From contig CAWZYM010000006.1 of NCBI GenBank assembly GCA_963966185.1, positions 53,501 through 117,500 on the forward strand: a stretch of 64,000 nucleotides of DNA, read 5' to 3'. Positions 1 through 10,156 of the stretch are shown here, piece after piece. The position numbers were made by a program, and so were the translations under genes. The notes under the pieces were generated by a model. It did not search any database, was not told the origin of the DNA, and saw nothing but the letters and a program-made list of their open reading frames with translations. The stretch comes from Rhabditoides inermis (taxonomy: Eukaryota > Nematoda > Chromadorea > Rhabditida > Rhabditidae). Within the stretch, counting starts at the first letter, position 1. Every line of letters begins with the position of its first letter.

Positions 1-333
1 CACCCGCACTCACTATATGACTGTACATAGGAACAGCGAGTAATGTTGGTACACTATCTCTTTCAAATCTATTCATCAATTGTTTCTAGCGAAATTACTG
101 TACACATGATATATTGCGATTGACTGACTATTGTGGCTCGTTTTCGCCATGGTGAGCTCAGATTGTACATGCCTCACAGCCTCACATTGAATTATAAATG
201 TCTATATGTGCTATAAATATTTTGTAGTGTCTGCTGATTTAGTATCATCTCTCTTTCATAATATGTTCGCTGCATACGAAGTTACCTTTCTCATTATTAA
301 GTGTTCCCTCAGGGTTGCATGTTTGTTTTTGAG
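1..333. other. Upstream region of LSM6
   Basis: No coding region is supported here. The stretch is AT-rich and ends with CCTCAG at about 307-312, a plausible trans-splice acceptor just before the LSM6 start. Promoter elements cannot be assigned by eye. Confidence 0.5.
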
Positions 334-813
334 ATGAGCAAGCGGCAGAACCCGTCCGAGTTCCTGAAGCAGATCATCGGCAAGCCGGTGGTGGTGAAGC
401 TCAACTCTGGAGTCGACTACCGAGGAATCCTCGCCTGCCTCGACGGGTGAGACAACACGCCGATTAAATCAGTTTGTGCGGATGTGTTATGGATGCTATG
501 CTAATGTCGCGTGCCGTATGGCAGAACCGGATCGCGAGTGCCGGCGCACGATCCGGTCTCATGAATCCGTTTTCTCTACTAAAGCCACCGATCTAAATCA
601 ACTTATTGGAGGACCCTTTTCCTTCTGCTATAGGGAGAAGTCGCACATAAAATCATGTGAATCATACGTAGATTAGTGTTATTTGTTTTTAGATTCATGA
701 ACATCGCCCTGGAACAGACGGAGGAATACGCTAACGGCCAGCTGCAGAAGAAGTACGGTGATGCGTTCATCCGCGGGAATAACGTGCTGTACATCTCGAC
801 TCACAAGCGGTAG
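334..813 (+). CDS. lsm-6: U6 snRNA-associated Sm-like protein LSM6
   Basis: Two exons, 334-446 and 693-813, joined in phase, give 77 residues. The protein is a single Sm fold: the N-terminus MSKRQNPSEFLKQIIGKPV matches LSM6 closely, followed by the Sm1 segment with LNSGVDYRGILACLDG and an Sm2 segment ending in RGNNVLYIS. Family knowledge: LSM6 is a ring subunit of the nuclear LSM2-8 complex (U6 snRNA binding) and the cytoplasmic LSM1-7 complex (mRNA decay). The start at 334 is chosen by similarity; an in-frame ATG at 319 would add five residues. A splice acceptor at about 312 suggests trans-splicing directly upstream. Length fits the family (about 77-80 residues). Confidence 0.95.
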
Positions 814-933
814 TCATCTGAGCTGGTAACGACGAGGCGAAAGTGTTGTGTTTTGTTCAGTCTGTATTTTGCTCTTAACTAATTTCGCAAATTGTTAATG
901 GGATCTCCCTTGTTTTTCTTTATGTATGAAACA

Positions 934-939
934 AATAAA
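934..939 (+). terminator. Polyadenylation signal AATAAA for LSM6
   Basis: AATAAA lies 121 bases after the LSM6 stop, a usual position for the poly(A) signal of a short nematode 3' UTR. Confidence 0.55.
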
Positions 940-1650
940 TACGGCGTATTTCCCCTCTATGATATATCTTTCAAGACCTTCGTTGTTCACTTCTTTTTCA
1001 TGTGTTATTCTTTCCTTATGTTGTTCCGTCATGGAATGTCATGTAATTGTGTACTTATATTTGAGGGGTATCCTCATCATATATTATAACACACTATTCG
1101 ATGTTTTGTATGTGTCAATTTTTCCTCACATTTGTCCCACCACGAATTGCCTGGCTATTCGTTAGTGTTGAACATTGCGAAATTTTAAGCGCGCGTTGTA
1201 AGTACAACGCCGTTATTAATAATTGTTGATTTTTGAAAAGTATGTTTCGTGTTTTTGTTTTTAAATTTCAATTGATTGTTTTCAGATAGCAGTGAGTAAT
1301 CGATTTGCGAAACTCATCGAACAGGCTGAGCGATGAACTTTGCTCGCAAGCGTGAAATCCGTTGCGTGAGTTTTTTTTGTATTTTTTATTGTGTTCTATC
1401 GCTTCTTTTTTCTCTCTGTCTATGAGCTTCCCGAAATTCAAAGTGATGCGCAAGCACACAAAATGAATGGCGAAATACATACTCTCGTGCGTTCTCAGAA
1501 CCACGGGCGCAACTATGTTGCGAGAAATGATTTCGGGAATAAGTCTCATTCTCTGTGAAGTGTGATCTCGTGGCTTCGGCCCGGTCACATCACTTCTTGC
1601 ATCTTTCAGTGTTGAATATTGCGATGTTGGTCTAGTGACTGAACAAGGTG
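940..1650. other. Intergenic region between LSM6 and the zinc-ribbon gene
   Basis: AT-rich sequence with no supported gene. A strong acceptor (ATCTTTCAG) ends at 1609, 41 bases before the next start codon, and probably marks the trans-splice site or a 5' UTR intron of the next gene. Confidence 0.5.
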
Positions 1651-4600
1651 ATGATGTCCGACCATACCGCACTCGACGAAATTACGACTGCTCTCTTCAC
1701 CCAGCTTTGTGCTGAAAAATCAGTAAGCTCTTCTTTATTTTTGTTCGTCTCGTATTTTTTTTTTTCAGTTTCACATATGTAGAACGTAAATCAACTATTT
1801 GTTTAGAACTCTGAGCATGAGGTGCTGAAATGCCCCAAGTGCTCGGATCGCTTGGAAGCGCTCGAGTTGGATACTGATTCGGACGGTGTGCAGACTATCT
1901 GGTGGACGTGTCGTTCTCTAGCTGATGGAGTGAGTATTTAATGTAATGTTTTCGTACATTCGCAGGTTAATGGGTCGAAACATGACACTGTTTCTAGTAT
2001 CTACGTGGTCACAAGTTGTTACGTTAAAGGAGAGGTGTACGGAATAATTACACGAGGTTGACATAATCAATGTAGATATGGTGATTAAATTGAATCAAAA
2101 ATAAAAATTCTACTAATTAATATAAAAGTAATATAAAATGAAATAGCATCTCGAAAATCAGGCAATCGGCGCTTCCTTCGCAGTGAGGTACAAACTTGGC
2201 ACGAGTTTCCAATGGGAATTTAGATACAAGCTTGGTCCCGCCACGGACCTAGAGACTTTTGTAGAAATCGTTTTGACGTGAGACATCAGCTGGTCATTTC
2301 ATTTTTACATTGCGTACTCCTCTCCTTTAAGCTTTTTTTTTACTCCTACGTGTTCTCTCTTTCTGATTAATATTCTCTTCATTGTACATTTCAGTCATGC
2401 GACTTTCCCATCTGCATGCCAGGAGAGGTGTTCTGGGTGAAACGGACGAAAGAGCAGAAAAACGCTGGGTTCGTACCTCCGCCTGATTTCAAGAAACTTC
2501 CCAAGCAGTTCCGGTGAGAATTTCGTTCAAATTTCTTCATCATGGGTATTTCATTGTAGACATCTCTATCCCAATCTCTTCCCTGTAAACAATCGCGCGC
2601 CCAAAAACGATCGTCGTCCTGGTTCTTTGCATTCTACGGCGTCGACAACCGAGGACGACGTGACGAGCACACGTTCCAGGTGAGTCTGAAGCTTGCGTGC
2701 GACTTGATGATTGATTTAGGCTGAGTTCGCCTGCTCGAGATCAAACCCATGTGACGACGTTGTGTTCTCCGGAACGTGAAGCGTCTCCGGCCTGCTCCAT
2801 TCTGTCTCGACGAACTGACGCTACTCCTATGTCACCCTGTTCATCTCGCGATGAGGTAGGCCTATATTTGTTCATTCTTCTTACAGGTGTTTATTCAGGC
2901 AAATTCCACTCCGCCCGTTTTCGAGATCCCCGAAATGTTTCTGAAGAAAACTACGGTATTTTTTTTAAATTCCAACTAGGATAGGGAATTAAATTTGTAT
3001 TTGAAGGGCGTCACTCCCGGTGGATATGTGGAAATCGATGATTCGAGTGACGATGATGATGGTCCTCATCGACCAGACAGAGAGGGGCCTTTCACTGAGG
3101 AGGTACTCCAAGAAGTGAGGTGAGCTCAACTGTGTATAAAGTATAGTGTAGGACTATTTTATCACATGATACATATTAATTGTTAAATTCAGTCCTCATC
3201 GGTTGGTGAATAAGAGCGACAAGGATATGATTCGGCAGATGCAGCACAAGTCGTCTGTTGTGCTCAAGATGGATCGCGAAGGAACGTTGTTCGTGCCCCC
3301 AGAGGATGTGCTTCTACAGCAGGAGAACGGCGAAGATACTCCGACAAGGAAGGAGAAGGATACGTCCTCTCCCAGCAAAAGACCACGCAGAGAAGCCGTT
3401 GCCAAGAGCAGCCCACTCGCTCGTGAATTCAACTTCGGATATTTGCAATGCAAGCCCACTCCTACACGAATCAAGTATGTTTACCGTGCCGTTCTCGATG
3501 TGTATTATTTGTTTCAGACCGCTAGACACTTACGATTCCACTGAGGTGATGCCATCTCTCGTTCCTCGAAGCGAGTTGAAGAAGATGGACAAACTGGATT
3601 ATGATGCGGCAAAAGAGACGGTCGCGATGAAGAAGGATCCAATGCAGTGCATGGTCGGTTAGCCTAACACATTTTTGTATACTTACTCAATTTTATTTTC
3701 AGAGCGCGTTGTTCTCACTGAGATATGACAATTCGACGAGTGTGTTGCGTGGTTCTGCCAAAAAGCCGAAGACTGCACACCAGGCAGCCCAAGAAACGAG
3801 GAAAATTATCCGACATCAAGTGGAGACCACTACGGTATGCTTCATTTCTTTACAACGATATCGAATAAAAGGAATTATGTTTTCAGAGACAGCTCTATCA
3901 AGCAACGGAAGAGATTCGCCGTAGCCGGAAGCGACAGCGTGACGGTCGCTGCGAAGTAAGTTTTTTTACATTTAAAATTACTTCTTCATTTACTGAATGT
4001 GTTATTCTGATGTTTTCAGTCGTCGTTTTCGGATATGAGTGTCAGTGTGAGTGGGAGCGAGACGGCGTTCCCTTCTCCAGCCAGCATGGACTCTCTCGGC
4101 AGTGACCTGTCGGCCCCGCTCTCCGGACATGCTCCGCCCATCCAGCCACCCACTTCAAGGTATGTCTCCCCATTCACTTTACCATTTTACCAACGTCATC
4201 CACATGATTCAGGGTCAACGCCATGTTTGCGGATTCTACTCTCAATGCTATCGTGCAAGCTAAACTCAAGAAGAAGCTGGTAGTAAAGAAAGCAGAATCT
4301 CATCGTGCCGCTTTTGAGGTATTTTTTATTTTTATTTTATTCGTAGCTTCCTATTATTTATTTTCTCCAGAAGATCGAGGCGGAAGCATCGAGCAGTGTT
4401 CAACCGAATGTGCATGTTCCTCCCGTGCACCAGTCGGAATGGGGAGCAGCCGAAGCGAGCACCTCTTGGCAACAGACGAACACTGTCGACGAGAGTTGGC
4501 CCAACTTTGAGCTGCAAGACGAGATGTGGTCGCAATCACATGTACGTTTTCTATAATATGAATGTATCTCTTAAAGGGACGTACCACTCTAAATTTCGTG

Positions 4601-5201
4601 AATAAACTACGACTGCTGCGTGAAAATACGTGAAAATACAATCACTTTTCATCAATTAACTATATGCTAAAAATGAAGATAAGGTGTAGAAAACGCTTTG
4701 CGAAGTTGTGTATTTCGTAGTGAGAAATACCGAAATGTGCCGTAGAACATTCCGTACGCACAAATCACACTATTTACTAGATTGTTACATATGTCATTAT
4801 GTGTATATGCACAAATGATTATGATTGATAGTCATATGAGCATACAAATTTTTGGTTTTAGAAGTGTGCGTTGTGCATCTACGGCATATTTTGGTATTTC
4901 TCACTACGAAATACACAACTTCGCAATCCGTTTTCTACACCTTATCTTCATTTTTAGCATATAGTTTATTTATGAGAAGTGATTGTATTTTCATGTTCTT
5001 TCACGTGGTAGTCGTAGTTTGCACACGAAATTTAGAGTGGTACGTTACTTTAAGTAATGTTTGCTTGTTTAGGTGATTTCGGAGGAGGGCGCGAGTGGTA
5101 GCGCAGCTGCTTTCTCGGATGGGCTGGCGCTGGTAGGGGAGGACGATCTGTTCGGAGAGCAGTTCCACATGGACGACGATCTGTCCGCCATATTTGATTA
5201 G
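1651..5201 (+). CDS. Unrecognised zinc-ribbon nuclear-type protein, 15 exons
   Basis: Exons at about 1651-1722, 1807-1929, 2395-2513, 2560-2679, 2720-2855, 2887-2955, 3007-3119, 3193-3474, 3518-3653, 3703-3834, 3887-3955, 4020-4159, 4213-4318, 4371-4541 and 5073-5201 keep one frame and give about 638 residues. Near the N-terminus is a Cys cluster (CPKC, then WWTC and a C-x4-C with DFPIC), resembling a zinc ribbon. The rest is Ser-, Pro- and charge-rich with basic stretches (KRPRRE, RRSRKRQR) that could act as nuclear localisation signals. The C-terminus is acidic with aromatic residues (SWPNFELQDEMW, DDDLSAIFD), like transcription activation segments. I do not recognise a family. A nuclear or chromatin role is inference only. 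The exon 6/7 junction is weak (acceptor TTGAAG). Alternative starts at 1651 and 1654. Confidence 0.7.
2024..2330. mobile_element. MITE-like element flanked by TTAA in intron 2
   Basis: The 307-bp block begins TTAAAGGAGAGGTGTACG and ends with the near-perfect reverse complement CGTACTCCTCTCCTTTAA. TTAA at both ends is the target duplication expected for piggyBac- or Kolobok-type elements. The inner sequence is not inverted-repetitive. Confidence 0.6.
4571..5053. mobile_element. Foldback MITE flanked by TTAA in intron 14
   Basis: About 483 bp with long imperfect inverted arms (about 4575-4745 against 4880-5050). Both ends read TTAA then AGGGACGTACC or AGTAACGTACC, so TTAA is the likely target duplication (piggyBac/Kolobok-like). 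It fills most of the intron between the last two exons of the zinc-ribbon gene and has no coding capacity. Confidence 0.75.
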
Positions 5202-5485
5202 GGGAGCTTCTTCCCCGCTGGGCTTTGTCCACCTCCTATGGACTAGATCTCTTTCACCGGTCTTTGTAGATTATATTTTAGAGATACGAATTACTTCATA
5301 TGTTGTTAATTGTTAAGGAGTCATTTGTATTATGTAACTAAAATTGTACGATTACGTGTGAAATGTATTATAAAACCTTTCTATACATGAGTGTTATTTT
5401 GTTGGTTGTTGCTGTGGTGGAGATAAGTGGAGGATGTGAGTGGGAGGGGCGGCGTGGTCTCCCCGAGAGATGGCAGTGTGCGAGG
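5202..5485. other. Intergenic region upstream of the SAXO-like gene
   Basis: An open frame from 5363 would add a hydrophobic, signal-like leader (LYMSVILLVVAVVEIS) upstream of the chosen start at 5486. It has no counterpart in SAXO proteins, so it is treated as 5' UTR or promoter. A longer N-terminus cannot be excluded. Confidence 0.4.
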
Positions 5486-8271
5486 ATGGAATACGAGGAG
5501 CGCTGCATCTGCCAGATATGCGAGTGCGGGTCAGTTACTATACGTATTTTCTTACAATAAATATTAAAGCGTTCTTCTCGAGGTGATAGCGAACAAACAA
5601 GCCGGACGGTTCGAACTCATTCCATTTACATGCGAGGTTGATCGCAGAGCAATCGCTTTGGTACAGGCGTGTCACCATTGAATGTGTCATGCAGGAACCA
5701 TCGATGCGACTGTGTGGACAGTGGGTGGGAGAAGGGCGGTGTGATGGAGGGGGCGACCGAGTATAACTCGCACTACCACAACATCACTCCCGCCGTCGTC
5801 CGGCCTGTCAAACCGCCATCTCCCAACATGGTACACAGGTTCATGTCGAATGCTGTTGTTGTTTGTTGTTTATCAGCCTGATTCCGACATGTACATACAA
5901 TGTTAGCGTGATGGGTTATCTGGTAGCACATACAGTCCTACAGTGGGGAATTGGGGCTCTTTGGCCAGTGCGGCGCGAATTTTGGCTGTTCTTGGTAGTA
6001 GATGGACGTCATGTCATATGTGTGCCATGAACTCATTGTTTCTCCATTATTCTATCCTAAACATGTGATTTTACACGTGGCAAGAGTGTGTTTGTGTGCG
6101 TTCTGAAAAGAACGTTGCTAGGACTCGGACTCAATAGCTCAATACATTCAACCCCTTTCACTCTTTCACAACGAGAATTCGCGATTACTTGCAGAAAACT
6201 GGAGGCGAGTTTCAAGGAATCACCACGAATAAACGCGACTATGACCGAAAACAAGTAAGTGATATAGTGATATTCGAGGAAATAGGCCAGAAAGAAGGAA
6301 GATGAAAAGAGGGAGAGAGAGATGGAGAGATGGAGATGGAGAGAGAGAGAGATAAATAGAGAAGGAGAGAGAGAGAGAGACTCTTCCAGGGAGCAAGAGC
6401 AACCGCGTTCCGCCCGGCAGAGACGGCCATTCAGTCTGGTCAGTTCGCCTCGCAAACCACCAACAAGGCTGACTATGTCCGGAAAGAAGTGAGTTACATT
6501 TTGCTTCCCTCATTCTGAATCATCACTTTCCATACTCCTCCTTCGATGCTAACCGCAGAGTGAATCTTTTAAATCGGGGGGATACATTGACCTTTTTACC
6601 GACAGAACACCCTTTTCATTCGATTTTCAACACAGGCCGACCGAGTGCATGCGTACCGTCCGGCGGAGACGGCCATTCCATCGGGAGAGTTCCTGTCAAA
6701 CACCACCAACAAAAGTGACTTTGTACGCATGAAGGTACGTCTTCCATCATCATTCTGTCGATCATGTTTTTTTGAAGGCGACTCGTCCGGAAGCCTTTCG
6801 ACCGGCAGCCACCGCCATTCAAACGGGAGAGTTCTCATCGGTTACGACCAACAAAGCGGACTTTGTCAAGAAACAGGTGAGCAAGATATATTGTAATTGG
6901 CAAATGGGATGTGTTTGATCTTTGCTAGGGTTCTCGCGCAGAAGCGTTCAAACCTACGGAAAACGCGATCCAAAGTGGAGAATTTGACGGCCAGACGACT
7001 CACAAGAAAGATTTTGAACGAAAGGTCGCTGACAGAGCGCAAGCTGTACGACCAACTGACAACGCCATTCCATCTGGAGAGTTCTTATCTCTCACTACCA
7101 ACAAAGCGGACTTTGTCAAGAAACGAGTGAGTAAAATATATTTGGAAATAGAATGTGTTTATTCTTTTCTAGGGTTCTCGCGCAGAACCGTTCAAGCCTA
7201 CGGAAAACGCGATACAAAGTGGAGAATTTGATGGACAGACGACTCACAAGAAAGATTTTGAACGAAAGGTCGCTGAGAGAGCGCAAGCTGTACGACCAAC
7301 TGACAACGCCATTCAAACCGGAGAGTTCTCATCTGTAACTACCAACAAAGCGGACTTTGTCAAGAAACAAGTGAGTACAGTGTACACGTTTTCGCTTATT
7401 CTTTTAGGGTCCTCGCGCAGAAGCGTTCAAGCCTATGGAAAACGCGATCCAAAGTGGAGAATTTGATGGACAGACGACTCATAAGAAAGATTTTGAACGC
7501 AAGGTCGCTGAGAGAGCGCAAGCTGTACGACCAACTGACAACGCCATTCAAACCGGAGAGTTCTCATCTGTAACTACCAACAAAGCGGACTTTGTCAAGA
7601 AACGAGTGAGTACGCTCTTGATGAAAATGTTTAGAATAACATGCTTATTCGTTTCTAGGGTTCTCGCGCAGAAGCGTTCAAGCCTATGGAAAACGCGATT
7701 CAAAGTGGAGAATTTGATGGACAGACGACTCACAAGAAAGATTTTGAACGCAAGGTCGCTGAGAGAGCGCAAGCTGTACGACCAACTGACAACGCCATTC
7801 AATCTGGAGAGTTCCTATCTCTCACTACCAACAAAGCGGACTTTGTCAAGAAACGAGTGAGTACGCTCTTGATGAAAATGTTTAGAATAACATGCTTATT
7901 CGTTTCTAGGGTTCTCGCGCAGAAGCGTTCAAGCCTATGGAAAACGCGATTCAAAGTGGAGAATTTGATGGACAGACGACTCACAAGAAAGATTTTGAAC
8001 GCAAGGTCGCTGAGAGAGCGCAAGCTGTACGACCAACTGACAACGCCATTCAAACCGGAGAGTTCTCATCTGTCACTACCAACAAAGCGGACTTTGTCAA
8101 GAAACGAGTGAGTACGCTCTTGATGAAAATGTTCAGAATAACATGCTTATTCGTTTATAGGGTTCTCGCGCAGAAGCATTCAAACCCACCGACAACGCCA
8201 TCCAAACGGGAGAGTTCGACGGTCACACCACATACAAGGATGGATTCAAAACTCTACCCATACAACGTGAG

Positions 8272-8314
<43 letters not shown>

Positions 8315-8564
8315 ATTGTTGTTGATCGAAATAATGATGCATGTTCGTTTTCGTAGGTCGGGCGGAGAAAATACGACCTCAGTCGAGCGATCTTCTAGCA
8401 TCCGACGGAGCGTTCGAAGGTGAGTGAGAGGGAGAGGGAGAGGGTGAGAGAGAGAGGGTGAGAGGAAGAGGGAGAGAGAGAGAGAGAGAGGGAGAGAGAG
8501 GGAGAGAGAGAGATAGAGAGAAAGAAAGAAAGAGAGAGAGAGAGAAAGAGAGAAAGAGAGAGGG

Positions 8565-8595
<31 letters not shown>

Positions 8596-8863
8596 GAAAA
8601 TAAGTAGTTGTAAGTGTTTTGCGTTCAGGGACGACGACTCACCTAGGCGACTTTACTCGGAAGACCGTCTACGTGTGTCCGGCCGAGAGGATTCTCACGA
8701 GAAGGTTCGTGTTTGTGAATGTGAGTATTTTGAAAACGTTGTGTGTTTTAGGACTGGCAATGGCGACCTGTCTTTTTCGATGAACCGCAGCGGTCACAAG
8801 TTCTACAAGAGACGGGTGCGACATGGGGAGAGGAGCGATGCAAGCATGGTCGCTGTTGCATAG
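5486..8863 (+). CDS. SAXO-like stabiliser of axonemal microtubules
   Basis: Fifteen exons: 5486-5529, 5695-5830, 6195-6254, 6390-6488, 6636-6734, 6778-6876, 6929-7126, 7173-7370, 7408-7605, 7659-7856, 7910-8107, 8161-8266, 8357-8419, 8629-8704 and 8752-8863; about 627 residues. The Cys-rich N-terminus (CICQICECGNHRCDC) resembles the N-terminal Cys motif of SAXO/FAM154. The body is a run of about 33-residue modules of the form PTxNAIQSGEFxxxTTxKxDF, the Mn-type motif that binds microtubules in that family. Exons encode one module (99 bp) or two (198 bp), all phase 0. The last part (THLGDFTRKTVYVCPAERIL) also fits. Family role: stabilising ciliary microtubules; in a nematode this would mean sensory cilia (inference). 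Exons 7-11 are near-identical tandem copies. The donor after exon 2 (GTACAC) is weak. Confidence 0.82.
6929..8160 (+). repeat. Tandem exon-intron duplication in the SAXO-like gene
   Basis: Five successive 198-bp exons, each coding two modules and each preceded by a short intron, are near-identical. The last units repeat at 251 bp including the intron (7408-7658, 7659-7909, 7910-8160), so whole exon-intron units were copied recently. Confidence 0.9.
8272..8326. repeat. (GTT)n microsatellite in an intron
   Basis: About 17 GTT units follow the donor of SAXO exon 12 directly. Confidence 0.95.
8420..8604. repeat. (GA)n-rich intron of the SAXO-like gene
   Basis: Almost pure purine sequence (GA, GGGA, AAAG units) beginning at the donor GTGAGT. 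Confidence 0.9.
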
Positions 8864-8876
8864 GACAACCCCCCTC

Positions 8877-8929
<53 letters not shown>

Positions 8930-10099
8930 TCCACATATGGACCGTTGCCAGCCGACTGCCAGCCAGTTTGATAAAGCATTTTGTCTGGAGATTTCGGAAA
9001 TGTGATAGCGGGATTTCGATATTTTCGCCGCGATCCGAGTTGCATGTGCGAAAATGAGAAAGAGATATGGTTCCGGTTTTTGTGAGACAATTGAAGGAAA
9101 TTGAGAGAAACGCGCGTGTCGCAAGCTTATTGCGCAATCACCTTTATTTGTCCGGAATGAACAAGCAACCATAACCAACGCACAAAAAATCAAATCTTAT
9201 TACATCAAATATTTATTCTGAATATCTTATTCATGTAGATATCGCACGCATGAGGTATAAGAGATGGTTTGGTTAGCGCTGAGAAATGAGATCGTTTCAT
9301 TTTCGGCAATCGGATGTTTTGTATTGTGGACTCTCAAAGAACCAAATAACTATTAGTTAGCTTTTTCAATTTGGCATACGCGTTTCACATGAATCACCAC
9401 ATACAAAAAAATTTACGAAATCAAATAAGACCTAGAACACGCTTGATACCGGAACACTCTGCAGATTAATAATAATTTATTACAGTCAAGATAACTGCGC
9501 CACACAAAACGTGTAGGTATAGTGGAGTTAAAAGATAATATGAAATGTTATGGAAAAACCCGCCCCCTCCCCGGTGCCTGGAGGTGGCCGAGGAGGAGTG
9601 CGGGGAGGGAACCGCGTACGCAATAAGAGACATGCGTGTGAAGGACGGGGCACGTTTCGACAGTAATTCACACATTTACTTTCAAAAATAGAAATTGAAC
9701 GCAACATCTCCATTTTTAAATACTTTGTGAACTGAGTGAGTCTATGTTCAGTCCACTTTCCTATCCTATAGGGTAACCAGTAACCGGATGATCTGGTATG
9801 GGTAGGTGATCGGATGGTATGTCTCATGCTCATGCGCGGATCATTGCATCCTTTTACTTATGTCCTTATGTGATAGTAGCATGAGTCATGTCTATCCCGG
9901 CCGGCCGATAGCCGCCATTCTTCTACCGCCACCGGCTATTCCTGATTCCAAAAACCCGATTTTTACGTAACCTGCGCGGCGGTTGCGCGTTGATAGTGTA
10001 CGCGCGGAGAGAGACGACGAGACACGGAGTGTCCTTTTGAGAAAGAGAAAGGCGAGGAGAGACAGAGAGAGGATCGGCTGGCATGCCACACAAGTGCCG
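8864..10099. other. Intergenic region with a CT microsatellite
   Basis: No supported gene. It holds (CT)n at about 8876-8932 and a GC-rich block at 9546-9620. The last part is the upstream region of the secreted Ala/Pro/Gly-rich protein gene. Short open frames lack codon or homology support. Confidence 0.5.
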
Positions 10100-10107
10100 T
10101 ATAAAAG
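10100..10107 (+). promoter_or_regulatory. TATA box
   Basis: TATAAAAG lies 57 bases upstream of the first ATG (10157) of the secreted Ala/Pro/Gly-rich protein gene. Its position fits transcription starting at about 10,128-10,140. A TATA box suits a highly expressed structural gene. Confidence 0.65.
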
Positions 10108-10156
10108 CCGGCACCGTTACACGGCCGGCATTCGCCTTGTCAGCGTCTCTTACAGA

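Noticed and set aside
319..333. Upstream in-frame ATG of LSM6
   Set aside because: It would add MFVFE, not found in LSM6 proteins as I know them; kept only as an alternative.
1268..1672. A 134-residue minus-strand frame upstream of the zinc-ribbon gene
   Set aside because: No domain features and it overlaps the likely trans-splice acceptor and start codon on the other strand.
2956..2979. A 24-nt intron in the zinc-ribbon gene
   Set aside because: An in-phase alternative with an acceptor at 3006 gives a 51-nt intron, which is more plausible.
5363..5485. Signal-peptide-like start for the SAXO-like protein
   Set aside because: SAXO proteins are cytoplasmic and begin with the Cys-rich motif shortly after Met, so the start at 5486 is preferred.
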